A stretch of DNA of 64,000 nucleotides from Chondrosia reniformis (lineage: Eukaryota > Porifera > Demospongiae > Chondrillida > Chondrillidae): contig OX359191.1 of assembly GCA_947172415.1 (NCBI GenBank), positions 3,844,001 through 3,908,000 on the forward strand, written 5' to 3'. Shown one piece after another: positions 27,548 through 39,891 of this stretch (the first letter of the stretch is position 1; each line of letters opens with the position of its first letter). The position numbers and the translations under genes were made by a program. A model generated the notes under the pieces. It was not told the origin of the DNA. It did not search any database and was given only the letters and a program-made list of their open reading frames with translations.

Positions 27548-29102
27548 GTTTCAGGATATCAGGAAATCTTATTTAAACTGGGGAGGCCAATAGCCTGAGG
27601 CTACTACAAAGGCACCCAGTACAAAACCATATGTACAATAAATAAATAATAAATAAATAAATAAAATAGAATTGTCAATTTGGTTGTGTTAATATTGTTA
27701 CATAATACAAATTGTCGCTCATGCATTAGAATAAAAACGTTTACATACTTCCGTAAAATTGTTGAGGCCGAGGTTAGGTGTTGCACGAATGGCTGTAGGT
27801 AGACTGCGCCAGACGGAAGCACCGGCAAAACTGAATGCCCTCTGTCCGAATGAAGACCTGACCAAGGGAAGATTAAGTTGGGAAGTGGAAGAGGAGCGAG
27901 TGTTATGTTGGCAAGAAACATAAGAGGAGAGCCGAGACAGATAAGGTGGAGCCTGGGAGGATAGGCAGCGAAACATACACTGAGCCATGTGAAGTTTTCT
28001 TCTCAAGGTGAGAGTCGTTAATCCAAGTTCTTGAAGAGCAGCAGTGGAAGAAGAGTCACGATGCCTATGAAGCACAATCTTGCAACCAAAGTTCAGCAGC
28101 GATTCCAAGCGGCGAGATTCATCTTGAGTACAACCAGACCAGACGACATCACAATAGTCAAAGTGGGGAAGGATGTATGATTTAAGATAAGTGAGGAGGA
28201 GAGAGTGAGGAAGAAACCAAGAGAGCCTACGAAGAAGGTTGAGACGACAGCTTACTTTTCTACAAATCATGTCAACATGATCACTCCAAGTTAGGGTATC
28301 GTTTATAAGCACACCAAGATACTTGAACACTCGTACCTGATCAACAGTTACACCATCAACAAGAACGTCCAAGCCAGTCTCAATTTTTCTTCTACTAGAG
28401 TGAAAGAGCATACATTTTGTATTGCTTGCATTCAGTTGCAGTCCATTGCTGGCCATCCACAGGCTGGTTGCATCTAGACACTGTTGAAGTGAAGAGTTTA
28501 AAAAGGCAAGATTGCTACTCGTGATGTAGATGGCAGTGTCATCAGCAAAGAGAACAACAGAATCAGCAGGCAGGACTGAAGGCTGGTCATTAATAAAGGC
28601 AGAGAAGAGAGAAGGACCAAGCACAGAGCCTTGGGGAACACCAGTTGTGGGAAAACCAGGAGAGGAGAATGAATCACTGACACGAGTAACCTGGCAACGA
28701 TCGGAAAGATAAGACTTAAACCAAGCAACTGTAGACGAGGAGAAACCAAGTTGGGAAAGCTTAGACAAAAGAAGATCATGGTTCACAGTGTCAAAAGCTT
28801 TGGAGATGTCAAGAAACACAACCCCGATGAACTGTCTTCTGTCCAGAGCCTTGTACCAGTCATCCAAGCAGTGAAGAAGAAGCGTTTGGGTAGAATGCTT
28901 GGGCTGAAATCCAGATTTATAAGGGAAGAGAACGTCGTTTTGTATGAGGTGAGAAGAAAACTGCTCCTGGACACACCTTTCTAGAAATTTACTGCAGACT
29001 GGAAGCAGAGAGATGGGTCGGTAATTCGTGGGGGAGACACGATCACCGCCTTTGTGGAGTGGCTTAACCCAAGCACACTTCCAGGATTCAGGAAAGAATT
29101 TC
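27548..29102 (-). mobile_element. 5'-truncated CR1/L2/jockey-like LINE
   Basis: A 1555-bp insertion read on the minus strand: a reverse transcriptase segment followed by a 3' UTR with TTTA repeats (about 27629-27664) and the end CCTGATATCCTGAAAC. The endonuclease and first-ORF parts are absent, as in incomplete target-primed reverse transcription. The empty site in the left arm (about 21820) shows that roughly six array bases (ATTTGT) were lost and no target duplication was made. The matching left-arm position is uninterrupted, so the insertion followed formation of palindrome 1. Confidence 0.9.
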
Positions 29103-29122
29103 TGTGTACTAATTGTATGCAC
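27719..29122 (-). CDS. LINE reverse transcriptase, 5'-truncated, open 467-codon frame
   Basis: The non-LTR reverse transcriptase copies element RNA into DNA at a nicked target. Visible landmarks are NYRPISLLPV (residues 33-42), SGFQPKHST (70-78), motif A VFLDISKAFDTVNH with its aspartate (D105), GVPQGSVLGP (161-170) and the catalytic FADD box (192-195), followed by thumb and C-terminal regions ending near FTEVCKRFYSNA. This gene layout fits the CR1/L2/jockey group. The frame has no stop or frameshift, so the insertion looks young. The apparent start is chimeric: the first six codons come from the minisatellite and LINE sequence begins at residue 7, so the natural N-terminus and the endonuclease domain are missing. 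It is very unlikely to be mobile on its own. Overlapping frames on both strands at 28498-28984 are shadows. Confidence 0.9.
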   Translation of the reverse strand: MHTISTQKFFPESWKCAWVKPLHKGGDRVSPTNYRPISLLPVCSKFLERCVQEQFSSHLIQNDVLFPYKSGFQPKHSTQTLLLHCLDDWYKALDRRQFIGVVFLDISKAFDTVNHDLLLSKLSQLGFSSSTVAWFKSYLSDRCQVTRVSDSFSSPGFPTTGVPQGSVLGPSLFSAFINDQPSVLPADSVVLFADDTAIYITSSNLAFLNSSLQQCLDATSLWMASNGLQLNASNTKCMLFHSSRRKIETGLDVLVDGVTVDQVRVFKYLGVLINDTLTWSDHVDMICRKVSCRLNLLRRLSWFLPHSLLLTYLKSYILPHFDYCDVVWSGCTQDESRRLESLLNFGCKIVLHRHRDSSSTAALQELGLTTLTLRRKLHMAQCMFRCLSSQAPPYLSRLSSYVSCQHNTRSSSTSQLNLPLVRSSFGQRAFSFAGASVWRSLPTAIRATPNLGLNNFTEVCKRFYSNA

Positions 29123-29926
29123 TAGTTGTATTTACTAGTTGTATGTACTCAATACCATTTGTATGTACTAGTCGAATGTAGTAGTTATTTGTACTAGTTG
29201 AATGTACTATGGCCTAATTGTATGTACCAGCTGTATGTACTAGATATTCGAACTAGTATTAGGTTCTAATACAAGTTATACTAGGTACTAGGAATGAACT
29301 AGTTCTATGAACTACTTGATTCTTTGTGTGAACTAGTTTTCTGTACTAGTTGTATATACTAAATTTATGTAGTAGTTAGATGTATATGTACTAGTCATAT
29401 GTAATAGTTGTATGTACTAGTTATATGTACTAGTTGCATGTACTAGTTGTATGTACTAGTAGTATATACTAGTTGTAGGGTCTAGTCCTAATTATGCTAG
29501 GTACTAGGGAGGTACTAGTTGTATATACTAGACACTAGTTGTATGTACTAGTTGTATATGCACTAGTTATATGTACTAGCTGTATGTACCAGTTTTGTGT
29601 TATTGTTGTATGTACTAGTTGTGTGTACTATTTATATGTACTAGTTATATGTACTAGTTGTATGTACCAGTTTTGTGTTATTGTTGTATGTACTAGTTGT
29701 GTGTACTATTTATATGTGCTAGTTGTATGTACTACTTATATGTACTCGTTACGTTTGTATGTACTGGGTGTATGTACTAGTTGCTTGTACTAGTTATATA
29801 TACTAGTTGTACGTACTATTTATATGTACTATATATCTGTGTATGTACTAGGTATATTTGCTACTTGTATGTACTAGCTGTATTAGCTGGTTGTATGTAC
29901 TAATTCTATGTACTAGTTGTATGTAC
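29103..29926 (-). repeat. 13-bp minisatellite, reverse block
   Basis: Reverse array between the LINE and the mirror element C. It is the complement of 21040-21825; for example the GTCGAATGTAGTAGTTATTT phrase near 29171 pairs with 21733-21760. A repeated phrase (TACCAGTTTTGTGTTATTG) near 29586 and 29664 marks a local tandem duplication of about 78 bp. Confidence 0.95.
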
Positions 29927-29928
29927 TA

Positions 29929-30436
29929 CAGGGCAGTCCACCTAATTCGAATCTCTAGGGAATTTGAAATAACAGGAATTTTGAATTATCAGGTTTATGT
30001 ACAAAATAGCAAAGTGATGTCTAAACACCAAATATAGATTTGAAATACAATGAAAAAGAGAAGATTATGCAGGTAAGTAGTAGTAGCAATGTCCCTTTTT
30101 TCCTTCCAGATGGAGCGTTGTCCACGAGATGGATAATCTCTAGTTTTTGTTACAGAATAAGTGATTGGTACAGTGAACGTTGCATATCTAGTGAATAACA
30201 CTGTACTGAGAATGATAAATGACGATTTAGCTCAAATTCTTAACCGTTAAAAGTGTGATTACCTCCTTAATAACTATGAGCTTGCTTATTTGTGTTGAAA
30301 TACTTCCGTATTCTCTACGTAGCAAACAAATCTTCCCAAAGAAATTGATATACTGGGACTATACAGGGAACCGGAGTTCTATTCGAAATAGGTGAAATTT
30401 CGTCAAAAACGGATTCGAATTAAGTGGACGGCACTG
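29929..30436. mobile_element. element C, right mirror copy: pogo/Tigger-like MITE
   Basis: A 508-bp inverted counterpart of 20531-21037 with the same TA flanks (29927-29928 and 30437-30438). Ends are CAGGGCAGTCC and GGACGGCACTG. Counted by eye there are about 20 differences in the first 270 bp from the left copy, so the two copies have diverged by several percent. The 68-codon frame (29995-30201, minus) is kept, but it has no recognisable domain. Confidence 0.85.
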
Positions 30437-30438
30437 TA

Positions 30439-31955
30439 GTTCTTTGTAATAGATACCAACCAGTTGTATGTAGAAGATGTATGCACTAGTTCTTTGTACT
30501 AGCTAAATACTAGTTGTATGTACTAGTTGTATGTATATACCAGATGTGTGTACTAGTTAAATGTACTAATTTTATATATATACTAGTTGTGTGTACTAGT
30601 TTCTAGTTGTATTTACTAGTTTTATATACTAGTTTTATGGACTCTGTGGATGCACTATTTATTTGAAAAAGTTATATTTTTATGTATTAGTTTTATGTAG
30701 TAGGTGTGTGAACTAGTTATATGTACTATTGAAAGTTCTAGTTGTATGTATATACTAGTTGTGTGAACGAGAACTAGCTATATTTACTAGTTTTAGGTAC
30801 TAGTTGTATGTATTAGTTCTATGTAGTAGTTGCATGTGCTAATTGTATACACATGTTTTGTGTACTAGTTGTATGTATATGCTAGTTGTATGTACCAGCT
30901 ATATACTAGTTGTATGTTCTAGTTGTATCTACTAGATACTAGTTGTACGTACTAGTTGTAGGTACTAGTTATATTTACTATTTGTATGTACTATTTGTTT
31001 GTGTGTACTAGTTATATGTACTAGTTGTATGCGCTAGCTGTATGTACTAGTTGTATGTACTATTTACATTTACTAGGTATAGGTGTATGTACTAGTTATA
31101 TGTAGTAGGTTTATGTACTAGTTATATGTCCTAGTTGTATGTACTAGTTGAATGCACTAGTTGTATGTACTAGTTGTATGTACTAGTCACATGTATTAAT
31201 TATATTTACTAGTTACTAATTTTATGAACTAGTTGTACCCACGAATTTACATGTACTGGTTATATGTACTAGTTAATAGTTGTGTGAACTAGTTGTATGA
31301 CCTAATTGTAAATACTAGTTGTAAATACTAGTTGTGTGAACTTGTTGTTTGTATATAATAGTTGTATGTACTAGTTTCTAGTTGCATGTACTAGTTTTAT
31401 GTACTAGTTATATATACTATATGGATGCACTATTCATATGTTCTAGTTATATATTTATGTACTAATTATATGTAGTAGGTATTCACTAGTTATAGGTCCT
31501 AGTTTTATTTACTCGTTCTATGTACTAGTAGTTGTATGAACTACTTGTATGTACTATGTTTATGTACTATTTATATGTACTAGTTATATTTTTATGTATT
31601 AGTTATTTGTTGTAGATGTGTGTACTAGTTATATGTACTAATTGCAAATACTAGTTGTATGTACTAGTTGTATGTACAAGTGGTAGGTTCTTGTACTAGT
31701 TATACTAGGGGCTAAGAAGGTGCTAGTTCTATGTAGTAGATACTAGTCGCATGTACTAGTTATATGTACTAGTTACTAGTTGTATGAACTAGTTGTACCT
31801 ATTAATTTTATGTACTAGTTGTATGTACTAGTTGAATGTATATACCAGTTGTATGTATATACCAATTGTATGTACTAGTGTCTAGTTGTATTTACTAGTT
31901 TTTTGTACTAGTTGTGTGGACTATGTGGATGCACGATTTGTTTGAACTAGTTACA
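30439..31955 (-). repeat. 13-bp minisatellite, reverse block
   Basis: Reverse array between mirror elements C and B. It is about 1.2 kb shorter than its partner interval in the left arm (17800-20528), largely because the left arm carries the extra 17966-18735 block. Confidence 0.95.
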
Positions 31956-32222
31956 TTTTTGGGGCGCCAGAGGCTCACCTATATTTTTGTCAAAAATTAT
32001 GTTAACGTATGGTTTCCTGTTCGTAGTCTTGTATACATATATATATATATATATATACAGTACAATTTACAATATACTAAGGTAATCTAATATAAATAAA
32101 TAAATAATATAATATAATATAATATAATATAATATAAATAATTCGTATATAATATAATATAAATAATTCGTATGACTCCAGGAAAGCACCTAGCAACAGA
32201 ATGGGCATAGTATCATAAAGTT

Positions 32223-32697
32223 TAGTGTATAAAAGGATTAATTAAGGGATTTTTTATTTAAGTCTCGGTTTGGTAGAAAACGGAGGACAAAGTCTGTGTA
32301 TAAAATGCCATAGGACTATAGAAAACCTATGTGAAATTTATATTGAAACCAAGTGTTATATTAATAAAAATAATCAATTGATCAGATCACTGTGAAACCG
32401 ATATATATCATGGCACCTGTGTATGACAAACGTCTGGCGAAGTTTTGCTTAATTAAAATTGCAACACCATCAAGATATAATGAAGAATGCAAGTTTACGA
32501 TTGTGGAATCTGGTGATGTATTATGATGTTTCCCTAGTGCGTCACCAACACCTCGTATGTTGCTCGGTACATATTTAATGGTTTATCATGTGATGTTGGG
32601 AAAACGTCACGGCTCGTTGCAAAAGAAGATCATCCTTTCGAGAACGGCTATGACAAGTCGACGCTCTACTACGAGAAGGAGCTACGGAATAAACGAG
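32223..32697. other. 475-bp segment unique to the right copy of element B
   Basis: Ordinary, more complex sequence than the array, without a long reading frame. It is bounded by short A/T microhomology in the shorter left copy. Nothing recognisable is seen in it. Confidence 0.6.
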
Positions 32698-32891
32698 TTG
32701 TAGCGAAGGTTAGATAAAGCGTATTTGTGTACGTTTCCGTTAAGTTTGAGGTAGAATTGTCCCTATATTGATGCAAAAGAAATTCGTTTAGTCGACCTTA
32801 ATAAAACTTTGGTAATGGAAGCTCTGTCTTCTCTTCTTACGCTTTTTGTTCATATTTTTACTTGTCCATGTGTAGCCATTCCTTACCTATG

Positions 32892-32979
32892 CCATTTTGT
32901 AACTTGTACACAAGGGACATCATATACGTATATAAAGGCCTTGGCCTTTTATGTCCCTTGTGTACAAGTTACAAAATGG
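32892..32979. repeat. 29-bp stem hairpin in mirror element B
   Basis: Arms 32892-32920 and 32951-32979 are complementary over 29 bp. The outermost pair of the left copy is lost by an A-to-G change. The loop has the same nested palindromes as in the left copy. Confidence 0.85.
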
Positions 32980-33611
32980 TCTCTAACCCTGTTGATTATG
33001 CCAATGCATGCAACCAACCGTCGGTGTTCTTAGCTCCCTCACAAGGCAAATCAAATCTGTGTGGCTATTAGCTGAGACCCCTTTAATACTGGAGCCTTTG
33101 TTGATATATGGCATGCAGATGCATCATCTTCAGTCTATACTAAGGTGTGAAAAGGTAATTGGTAGGCCATGTGTTCTACCTCGCAATTGGATGATCTGTA
33201 TCAACTACTACTCTCTATGCAGTAGTTGAGGATTTCAAAGCCTGCAACAGTACTCGTGTGACTAAAGTCTTGTGCTGTTTAAAATACTGATTATCCTAGG
33301 GTCACTTGGATCTCTTTAAATTTGTAACTTGCACTGCATGTGTAGCTAGTACTTGATTGTAATTTTAATATTGTATAGTCACTTGGCCCTCTTAAATTTG
33401 TAACTTGTACTGTGTAGTATTTGATAGTAATTTTAATATTGCCAGTAACTTTCACTGCGTAGTGTACTTGAGTGTAATTAGCCTCACTATACTTAAGACA
33501 TTCACTATGAGCAATTTTGTTATGAGATTCTACTGTACACATGGAAAACATACACACATGGATAAGAATAAAGCCTTGTTGAACATCAGTAACATAAATT
33601 TACTAGTTCTG

Positions 33612-33639
33612 GACGTTTCAACCCGGAAGTCTTCATCAG
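33612..33639 (-). other. hammerhead-like core motif, mirror copy
   Basis: Minus-strand CTGATGA (33639-33633) with a short stem-loop and GAAACGTC, unchanged from the left copy. Conservation across both arms shows only common descent, not function. Stem I is weak here as well. Confidence 0.35.
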
Positions 33640-34139
33640 TAATACAGGAAAGGGAATATCAAGTAGTAAATTAGTAAATTCGTGTTCCTGAAGCTCAACA
33701 AGGCTTTATTCTCATAATGATCGCAACAAACACTCCTAATTCCTACACATGGACAAGTAAAAATATGAACAAAAAGCGTAAGAAGAGAAGACAGAGCTTC
33801 AATTACCAAAGTTTTATTATATATATATATATATATCTGTCAAAAAATGGCAGACGTTCGGCTAGCTTCCGTTTTCTAGCTTAAAATTAGCTTTCTCTTC
33901 CTTAGCGTAGAACATTGAACGAACAAAATGGACTTAAAAACCACCCTTACTAATACTATGTAAAGTGAAGCTTGCGAAAAACGTTTTCTACGAGATATGG
34001 CCTTGAAAAATTGACGACCAACAAGAGTCGATCGGAAATCAGATAACCGGCTATCTATGGGAACATGCCAAGCAGTTCGAGTTTACTTAGGGGCGCCTGG
34101 CGCTCCACGAGTTTTTAAACTCGAAATACTTGTTTAATA

Positions 34140-35348
34140 TATTAGTTATATGTAGTAGGTGCGTGTACTAGTTATATGTACTAGTTGAAAGTACTAGTTG
34201 AAAGTACTAGTTGTATGTACGTACTAGTTGTATGTACGTACTAGTTGTATGTACTAGAACTAGCTATATTTACTAGTTTTAGGTACTAGTTGGGGGTATT
34301 AGTTGTATGTAGTAGTTGCATGTAGTAATTGTATGTACAGGTTCTGTGTACTAATTGTATGTATATACTAGTTGCATGGACTAGTTGTACGTACTAGTTG
34401 TATCTACTAGTTGTATTTACTATTTGTATGTTCTGTTTATATGTCTTTGCACTAGTTATATGTACTAGTTGTAGCCCTAGCTGTATGTACTAGTTGTATA
34501 TACTATTTACATTTACTAGGTATACTTGTGTGTACTAGTTATATGTTCTTGTTGCATGTACTAGTTGCATGCACTAGTTGTATGTACTAGTTGTATGTAC
34601 TAGTCACATGTACTAATTATATTTACTAGTTACTAATTCTATGAACTAGTTTTAACTAAGAATTTTATGTACTACTTGTATGTACTAGTTGTCTGTACTA
34701 GTTGTATGTATATACCAGTTGTATGTACTAGTTAAATCTACTAGTTTTATACGTATACTAGTTGTATGTATTATGTGCATGTACTATTCACATATACTAG
34801 TTATATGTTTATGCATTAGTTATATGTGATAGGTGTGTGTACTTGTTATATGTAGTAGGTGTGTGTACTTGTTATATGTAGTAGGTGTGTGTAATTGTTA
34901 TATGTACTAGTTGAAAGTACTAGTTGTACCTGCTAATTGTATGTACACGTTCTGTGTACTAGTTGCATGTTTATACTAGTTATATGTTTATTTTAGTTGT
35001 AGGTACTAGCTTTGTACTAGTTGTATGTACTAGTTGTATGTACTAGTTTTTTGAATTAGTTGTAGGTTCTGGTACAAGTTATACTAGGAACTAGGAAGGA
35101 AGTCGTTCTCTATACTACTTGTGTTGTTTGTTTGAACTAGTTTTATGTACTAATTGTATGTACTAGTTGTATGGACTAGTTGTATGTACTTGTTGGATGT
35201 ACTAATACTAGTTATATTCACTAGTTGTAGGTGCTAGTTGTATGTACAAGTTGTGTGTGGTAGTTGTATGTACTAATTTTATGTACTAGTTAGATGTACT
35301 AGTTGTATGTACTAGTTGTGTGTACTAGATATGAACAAGTTGTAGGTA
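34140..35348 (-). repeat. 13-bp minisatellite, reverse block
   Basis: Reverse array between mirror elements B and A, pairing with 15042-16115. It contains a triple repetition of TAGTAGGTGTGTGTA-type units near 34850-34900, the counterpart of the repeated phrase near 15500-15600. Confidence 0.95.
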
Positions 35349-35660
35349 AAAGATACGGGCACAAGTTTTCTGTAGTAGCTATCAGAGAGTACGGTAGTAC
35401 TCTCTAAGTAGGGAAGTAGGGACTATGCACATCACTTCTATGTTTGGGCGCATCGATCCCTACTTCTAGTATATCCATGATGCGCCCAAACATAGAAGTG
35501 ATGTGCATAGTTAAGTTTAAGTATGCCACTTCTGCAATGTTAGCCTTACCATATGATCACTTTCTTGTTTCGTTATTTTTTTAGATATGATAGATACGGT
35601 TGCAGGGACTGCCACCCCTACTTCTCATTTCATTTTTTTAAATGTTTTATTTACTTGTAG
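35349..35660. mobile_element. element A, right mirror copy (short form)
   Basis: About 310 bp that matches both ends of the left element A but lacks about 520 bp of its middle (14462-14985). It retains the AGAGAGTAC hairpin edge (about 35383-35405) and one TIR (35622-35660). In place of one TIR it has a perfect 33-bp stem (35422-35454 with 35479-35511). Confidence 0.75.
35422..35511. repeat. 33-bp perfect-stem hairpin in element A mirror copy
   Basis: Arms 35422-35454 and 35479-35511 are exact complements starting ACTATGCACATCACTTCTAT, with a 24-nt loop. In the left copy only the inner part of this stem is palindromic, so the outer bases became symmetrical here, for example by template switching at the hairpin. 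Confidence 0.85.
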
Positions 35661-38600
35661 ACTAGTTGTGTGAACTAGTTGTACCTACTAATTTTATGTA
35701 CTAGTTAAATGTGCTAGCGTTATATATATACTAGTTGTATGGACTAGTTTCTAGTTGTATGTACTAGATTTATGTACCCGTTCTATGTACTAGTTGTATG
35801 TACTTTTTATAAAAACTAGGTATATGTGTATGTACTAGTTGTGTGTAGTAGGTGCATGTATTAGTTATATGTCTTAGTTGTTTGTACTAGTTGTATGTTC
35901 TAGTTCAATGTAATAGTTGCATGTACTAGTTGTATGTTCTGTTTGTGTGTACTGTTAGGATGTACTAGTTGTATGTACTAATTGCATGTACTAGTTGTAT
36001 GCACAAGGTTTATGAAGTAGTTCTATTTTTATTTACTAGTTGTAGGTGCTAGTTATATGTAGCAGATGTATGTACTATTTGTATCTACTATTTGTATGTA
36101 CTATGTGTATGTACTATTTATAAGTACCAGTTATATGTATGTAGTAGTTATATGTTTGTGAATTAGTTATATAGACTAGTTGTTTGTCCTAGTTGTATGT
36201 ACTAGTTGAATGTACTAGTTATATGTACTTGTTACTAGTTGTATGAACTAGTTGTATGTTCCAGTCGTATGTACTAGTTGCATATACTGGTCATATGTAC
36301 TAGTTAATAGTTGTGTGTAGTTGTACGACCTAATTGTAAATACTAGTTGTATTTTAGCTGGTTGTTTGTATATAATAGTTGTATGAACTAGTTAAATTCA
36401 CTAGTTTTATGTACTAGTTGTATGTACTATATTTATGTACTAATTGTATATGTATGTACTAGTCATATGTAATAGTTATATGTACTAGTTATATGTACTA
36501 GTTGCATGTACTAGTTGCATGTACTAGTTGTATTTACTAATAGTATATACTAGTTGTAGGTTCTATTCCTAATTATACCAGGAACTAGGGAGTTACTAGT
36601 TGTATATACTAGACACTAGTTGTATGTACTAGTTATATGTACTAGTTATATGTGCTAGTTGTATGTACCAGTTTTGTGTAATTGTTGTATGTACTACTTG
36701 TATGTACTATTTATATGTACTAGTTGTATATACTAGTTGTATGTACTACTTATATGTACTCGTTACATTTGTATGTACTGGGTGTATGTACTAGTTGTTT
36801 GTTCTAGTTATATAACCTAGTTGTACGTACTATTTGTATGTCCCATATATGTGTGTATGTACTAGGTATATGTACTACTTGTATGTACTAGCTGTATTAG
36901 GTGGTTGTATGTACTAATTCTATATACTAGTTGTATGTACTAGGTGTATGTACTAGATATGAACCAGTTGTATGTACAAGATGCATGCACTAGTTCTTTG
37001 TACAAGCTATATACTAGTTTTATGAACTAGTTGTATGTACTAGTTGTATGTACTAGTTGTATATACTAGTCGCATGTACTGGTTATATGTACTAGTTACT
37101 AATTGTTTGAACTAGTTGTAGCTATTAAGTTTATGTACTAGTTGGATGTATATACCAGTTGTATGTACTAGTTAAATGTACTAATTTTATATATACACTA
37201 GTTGTATATACTAGTTTCTAGTCGTATTTACTAGTTTCATGTACTAGTTGTATGTACTATGTGGATGCACTATTTATTTGAATTAGTTACATTTTTATGT
37301 ATTAGTTAGGTGTTTATTCTAGTTATATGTCCAAGTTGTATGCACTAGCTGTATGTACTATTTGCATGTACTGTTAGGATGTACTAGTTGTATGTACTAG
37401 TTGCATGTACTAGTTGCATGTGCTAGTTGTATTTACTAATAGTATATACTAGTTGTAGGTTCTATTCCTAATTATACCAGGAACTAGGGAGTTACTAGTT
37501 GTATATACTAGACACTAGTTGTATGTACTAGTTATATGTACTAGTTACTAGTTGTGTGAACTAGTTGTACCTACTAATTTTATGTACTAGTTGTATGTAC
37601 TCTTTGTATGTATATCCTAGTTTTATGTACTAGTAAAATGTACTAGTGTTATATATATACTAGTTGTATGGACTAGTTTCTAGTTGTGTGTACTAGTTTT
37701 ATGTACCCGTTCTATGTACTAGTTGTATGTACTATTTATAATTACTAGGTATATGTGTATGTACTAGTTGTATGTAGTAGGTGTATGTACTAGTTATATG
37801 TCCTAGTTGGTTTGTACTAGTTGTATGTTCTAGGTGATTGTACTAGTTGTATGTACTAGTTGTATGTACTATTTGTGTGTACTGTTAGGATGTACTAGTT
37901 GTATGTACTAATTGCATGTACTAGTTGTGTGCACAAGGTTTATGAAGTAGTTCTATTTTTATTTACTAGTTGTAGGTGCTAGTTATATGTAGCAGATGTT
38001 TGTACTATTTGTATCTACTATTTGTATGTACTATGTGTATGTACTATTTATAAGTACCAGTTATATGTATGTAGTAGTTATATTTGTGAACTAGTTATAT
38101 ATACTAGTTGTATGCACTAGCTGTATGTACAAGTTGTGTGTACTATTTATAATTACAAGGTATATGTGTATTTACTAGTTATATGTAGTTGGTGTATGTA
38201 CTAGTTATATATCCTAGTTGTTTGTCCTAGTTGTATGTACAAGTTGCATGTACTAGTTATATGTACTAGTTAATAGTTGTGTGAAATAGTTTTACGACCT
38301 AATTGTAATTACTAGTTGTATGAACTAGTTGTTTGTATATAATAGTTGTATGAACTAGTTGTTTGTATATAATAGTTGTATGAACTAATTAAATCTGCTA
38401 GTGATATATACTATATGGATGCACTATTCATATCTACTAGTTATATATTTATATACTAATTATATGTGGTAGGTGTGTACTAGTTATAGGTCCTAGTTTT
38501 TTGTACTCGTTCTATGTACTAGTAGTTGATTGAACTACTTGTGTATACAATTGATACGTACTAGTTATATTTTTCTGTATTAGTTATATGTGGTAGATTG

Positions 38601-39891
38601 TGTATTAGTTATAGGTACTAATTGCAAGTACTAGTTGTATGTACTAGTTGTATGGACTAGTACTAATTACATTTACCAGTTGTAGGTACTAGTTGTATAT
38701 ACTAGTTGTATGTATATACTAGTTTTATTTACTAGCTATGTACTGGTTGTATGTTCTAGTTGTATGTACCAGTTGTATGTACAAGTGGTAGGTTCTTGTA
38801 CTAGTTATACTAGGTGCTAAAAAGGTACTAGTTGTATGTACTAGTTGTATGTACTATTTATAATTATTAGGTAAAGTGTATAAACTAGTTATATTTAGTA
38901 TGTGTATGTACTATTTATATGTCCTAGTTGTTTTTCCTAGTTGTGTGTAGTAGTTATGTACTAGTTGAATATACAAGTTGTACGTTCTAATATTATGTAC
39001 TCATTCTGATAGCTAGTTGTACAAACTAGTTTCTAGTTGTATGTACTAGTTATATGTGCTAGTTTTATATACTAGTTGTTTATACTAGTTGTATGCACTA
39101 TTTATAATTACAAGGTATATGTATTTACTACTTATTTGTAGTAGGTGTATGTCCTAGCTGTTTGTCGTAGTTGTATAGACTAGTTGAACGTACTAGTTGT
39201 ATGTACTAATTGTTTGTGCTAGGTGCGGGTCCTATTTGGTATGTATTAATTGTATGTACTAGTTGCATGGACTAGTTTTATGTACTAGACCTACTTATAT
39301 TTAGTAGTTGTAGGTACTAGCTGTATGTAAAAGTTGTATGTAATAGTTGTATGTACTAATTGTATGTACCAGTTATATACCAGTTGTATGTATTAGTTGT
39401 ATGTATATACTAGTTATAAATAATAGCTATGCACTAGTTGTATATACAAGTTGTACGTTCTAGTATTATGTACTCGTTCTATGAACCAGTTATATGTACT
39501 AGTTTATAGTTGTATGTATTAGTTGTATGTAGTTATTGTATGAACTATATGTATGTACTATTTATATGTGCCAGTTATATGTGTATTTACTGGTTATATG
39601 TTTGTGTACTAGTTATATGTACTAGTTGTGTGCACTAGCTGTATGTACTAGTTGTATGTACTATTCATAATTACTAGGTATATGTGTATTTATTAGTTAT
39701 ATGTAGTAGATGTATGTACTAGTTATACGTCGTCTTATCTACTAGTTATATGTCCTAGTTGAATGTACTAGTCGCCTGTACTAATTATATTTACTAGTTA
39801 CTAATTTATGAACTAGTTGTACCTACGAATTTTATGTACTACTTGTATATACTAGATGTATGTACTAGTTGTATGTAGATACCAGTTTTAT
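35661..39891 (-). repeat. 13-bp minisatellite, reverse block
   Basis: Reverse array of the right arm. It has internal direct duplication: 35661 to about 36400 resembles 37550-38345, and a phrase of about 120 bp around 36530-36640 recurs at 37431-37540 (core CCTAATTATACCAGGAACTA). A local duplication of TTGTTTGTATATAATAG occurs at 38326-38370. Confidence 0.95.

Larger units (their letters stand above)
31956..34139. mobile_element. element B, right mirror copy (longer form)
   Basis: Inverted copy of 16116-17799 with the same GGGGCGCC edges, nested inverted-repeat unit, hairpin and hammerhead-like motif. It also has a segment of about 475 bp (32223-32697) missing from the left copy; the left junction reads directly from ATCATAAA into AATAAACGAG, consistent with a deletion there at a short A/T homology. 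The reading frames 32809-33229 differ from the left copy by frameshifts, which argues against a conserved protein. Confidence 0.8.

Noticed and set aside
28498-28984. Additional frames overlapping the LINE (28498, 28530, 28751, 28783)
   Set aside because: Shadow frames of the reverse transcriptase gene.
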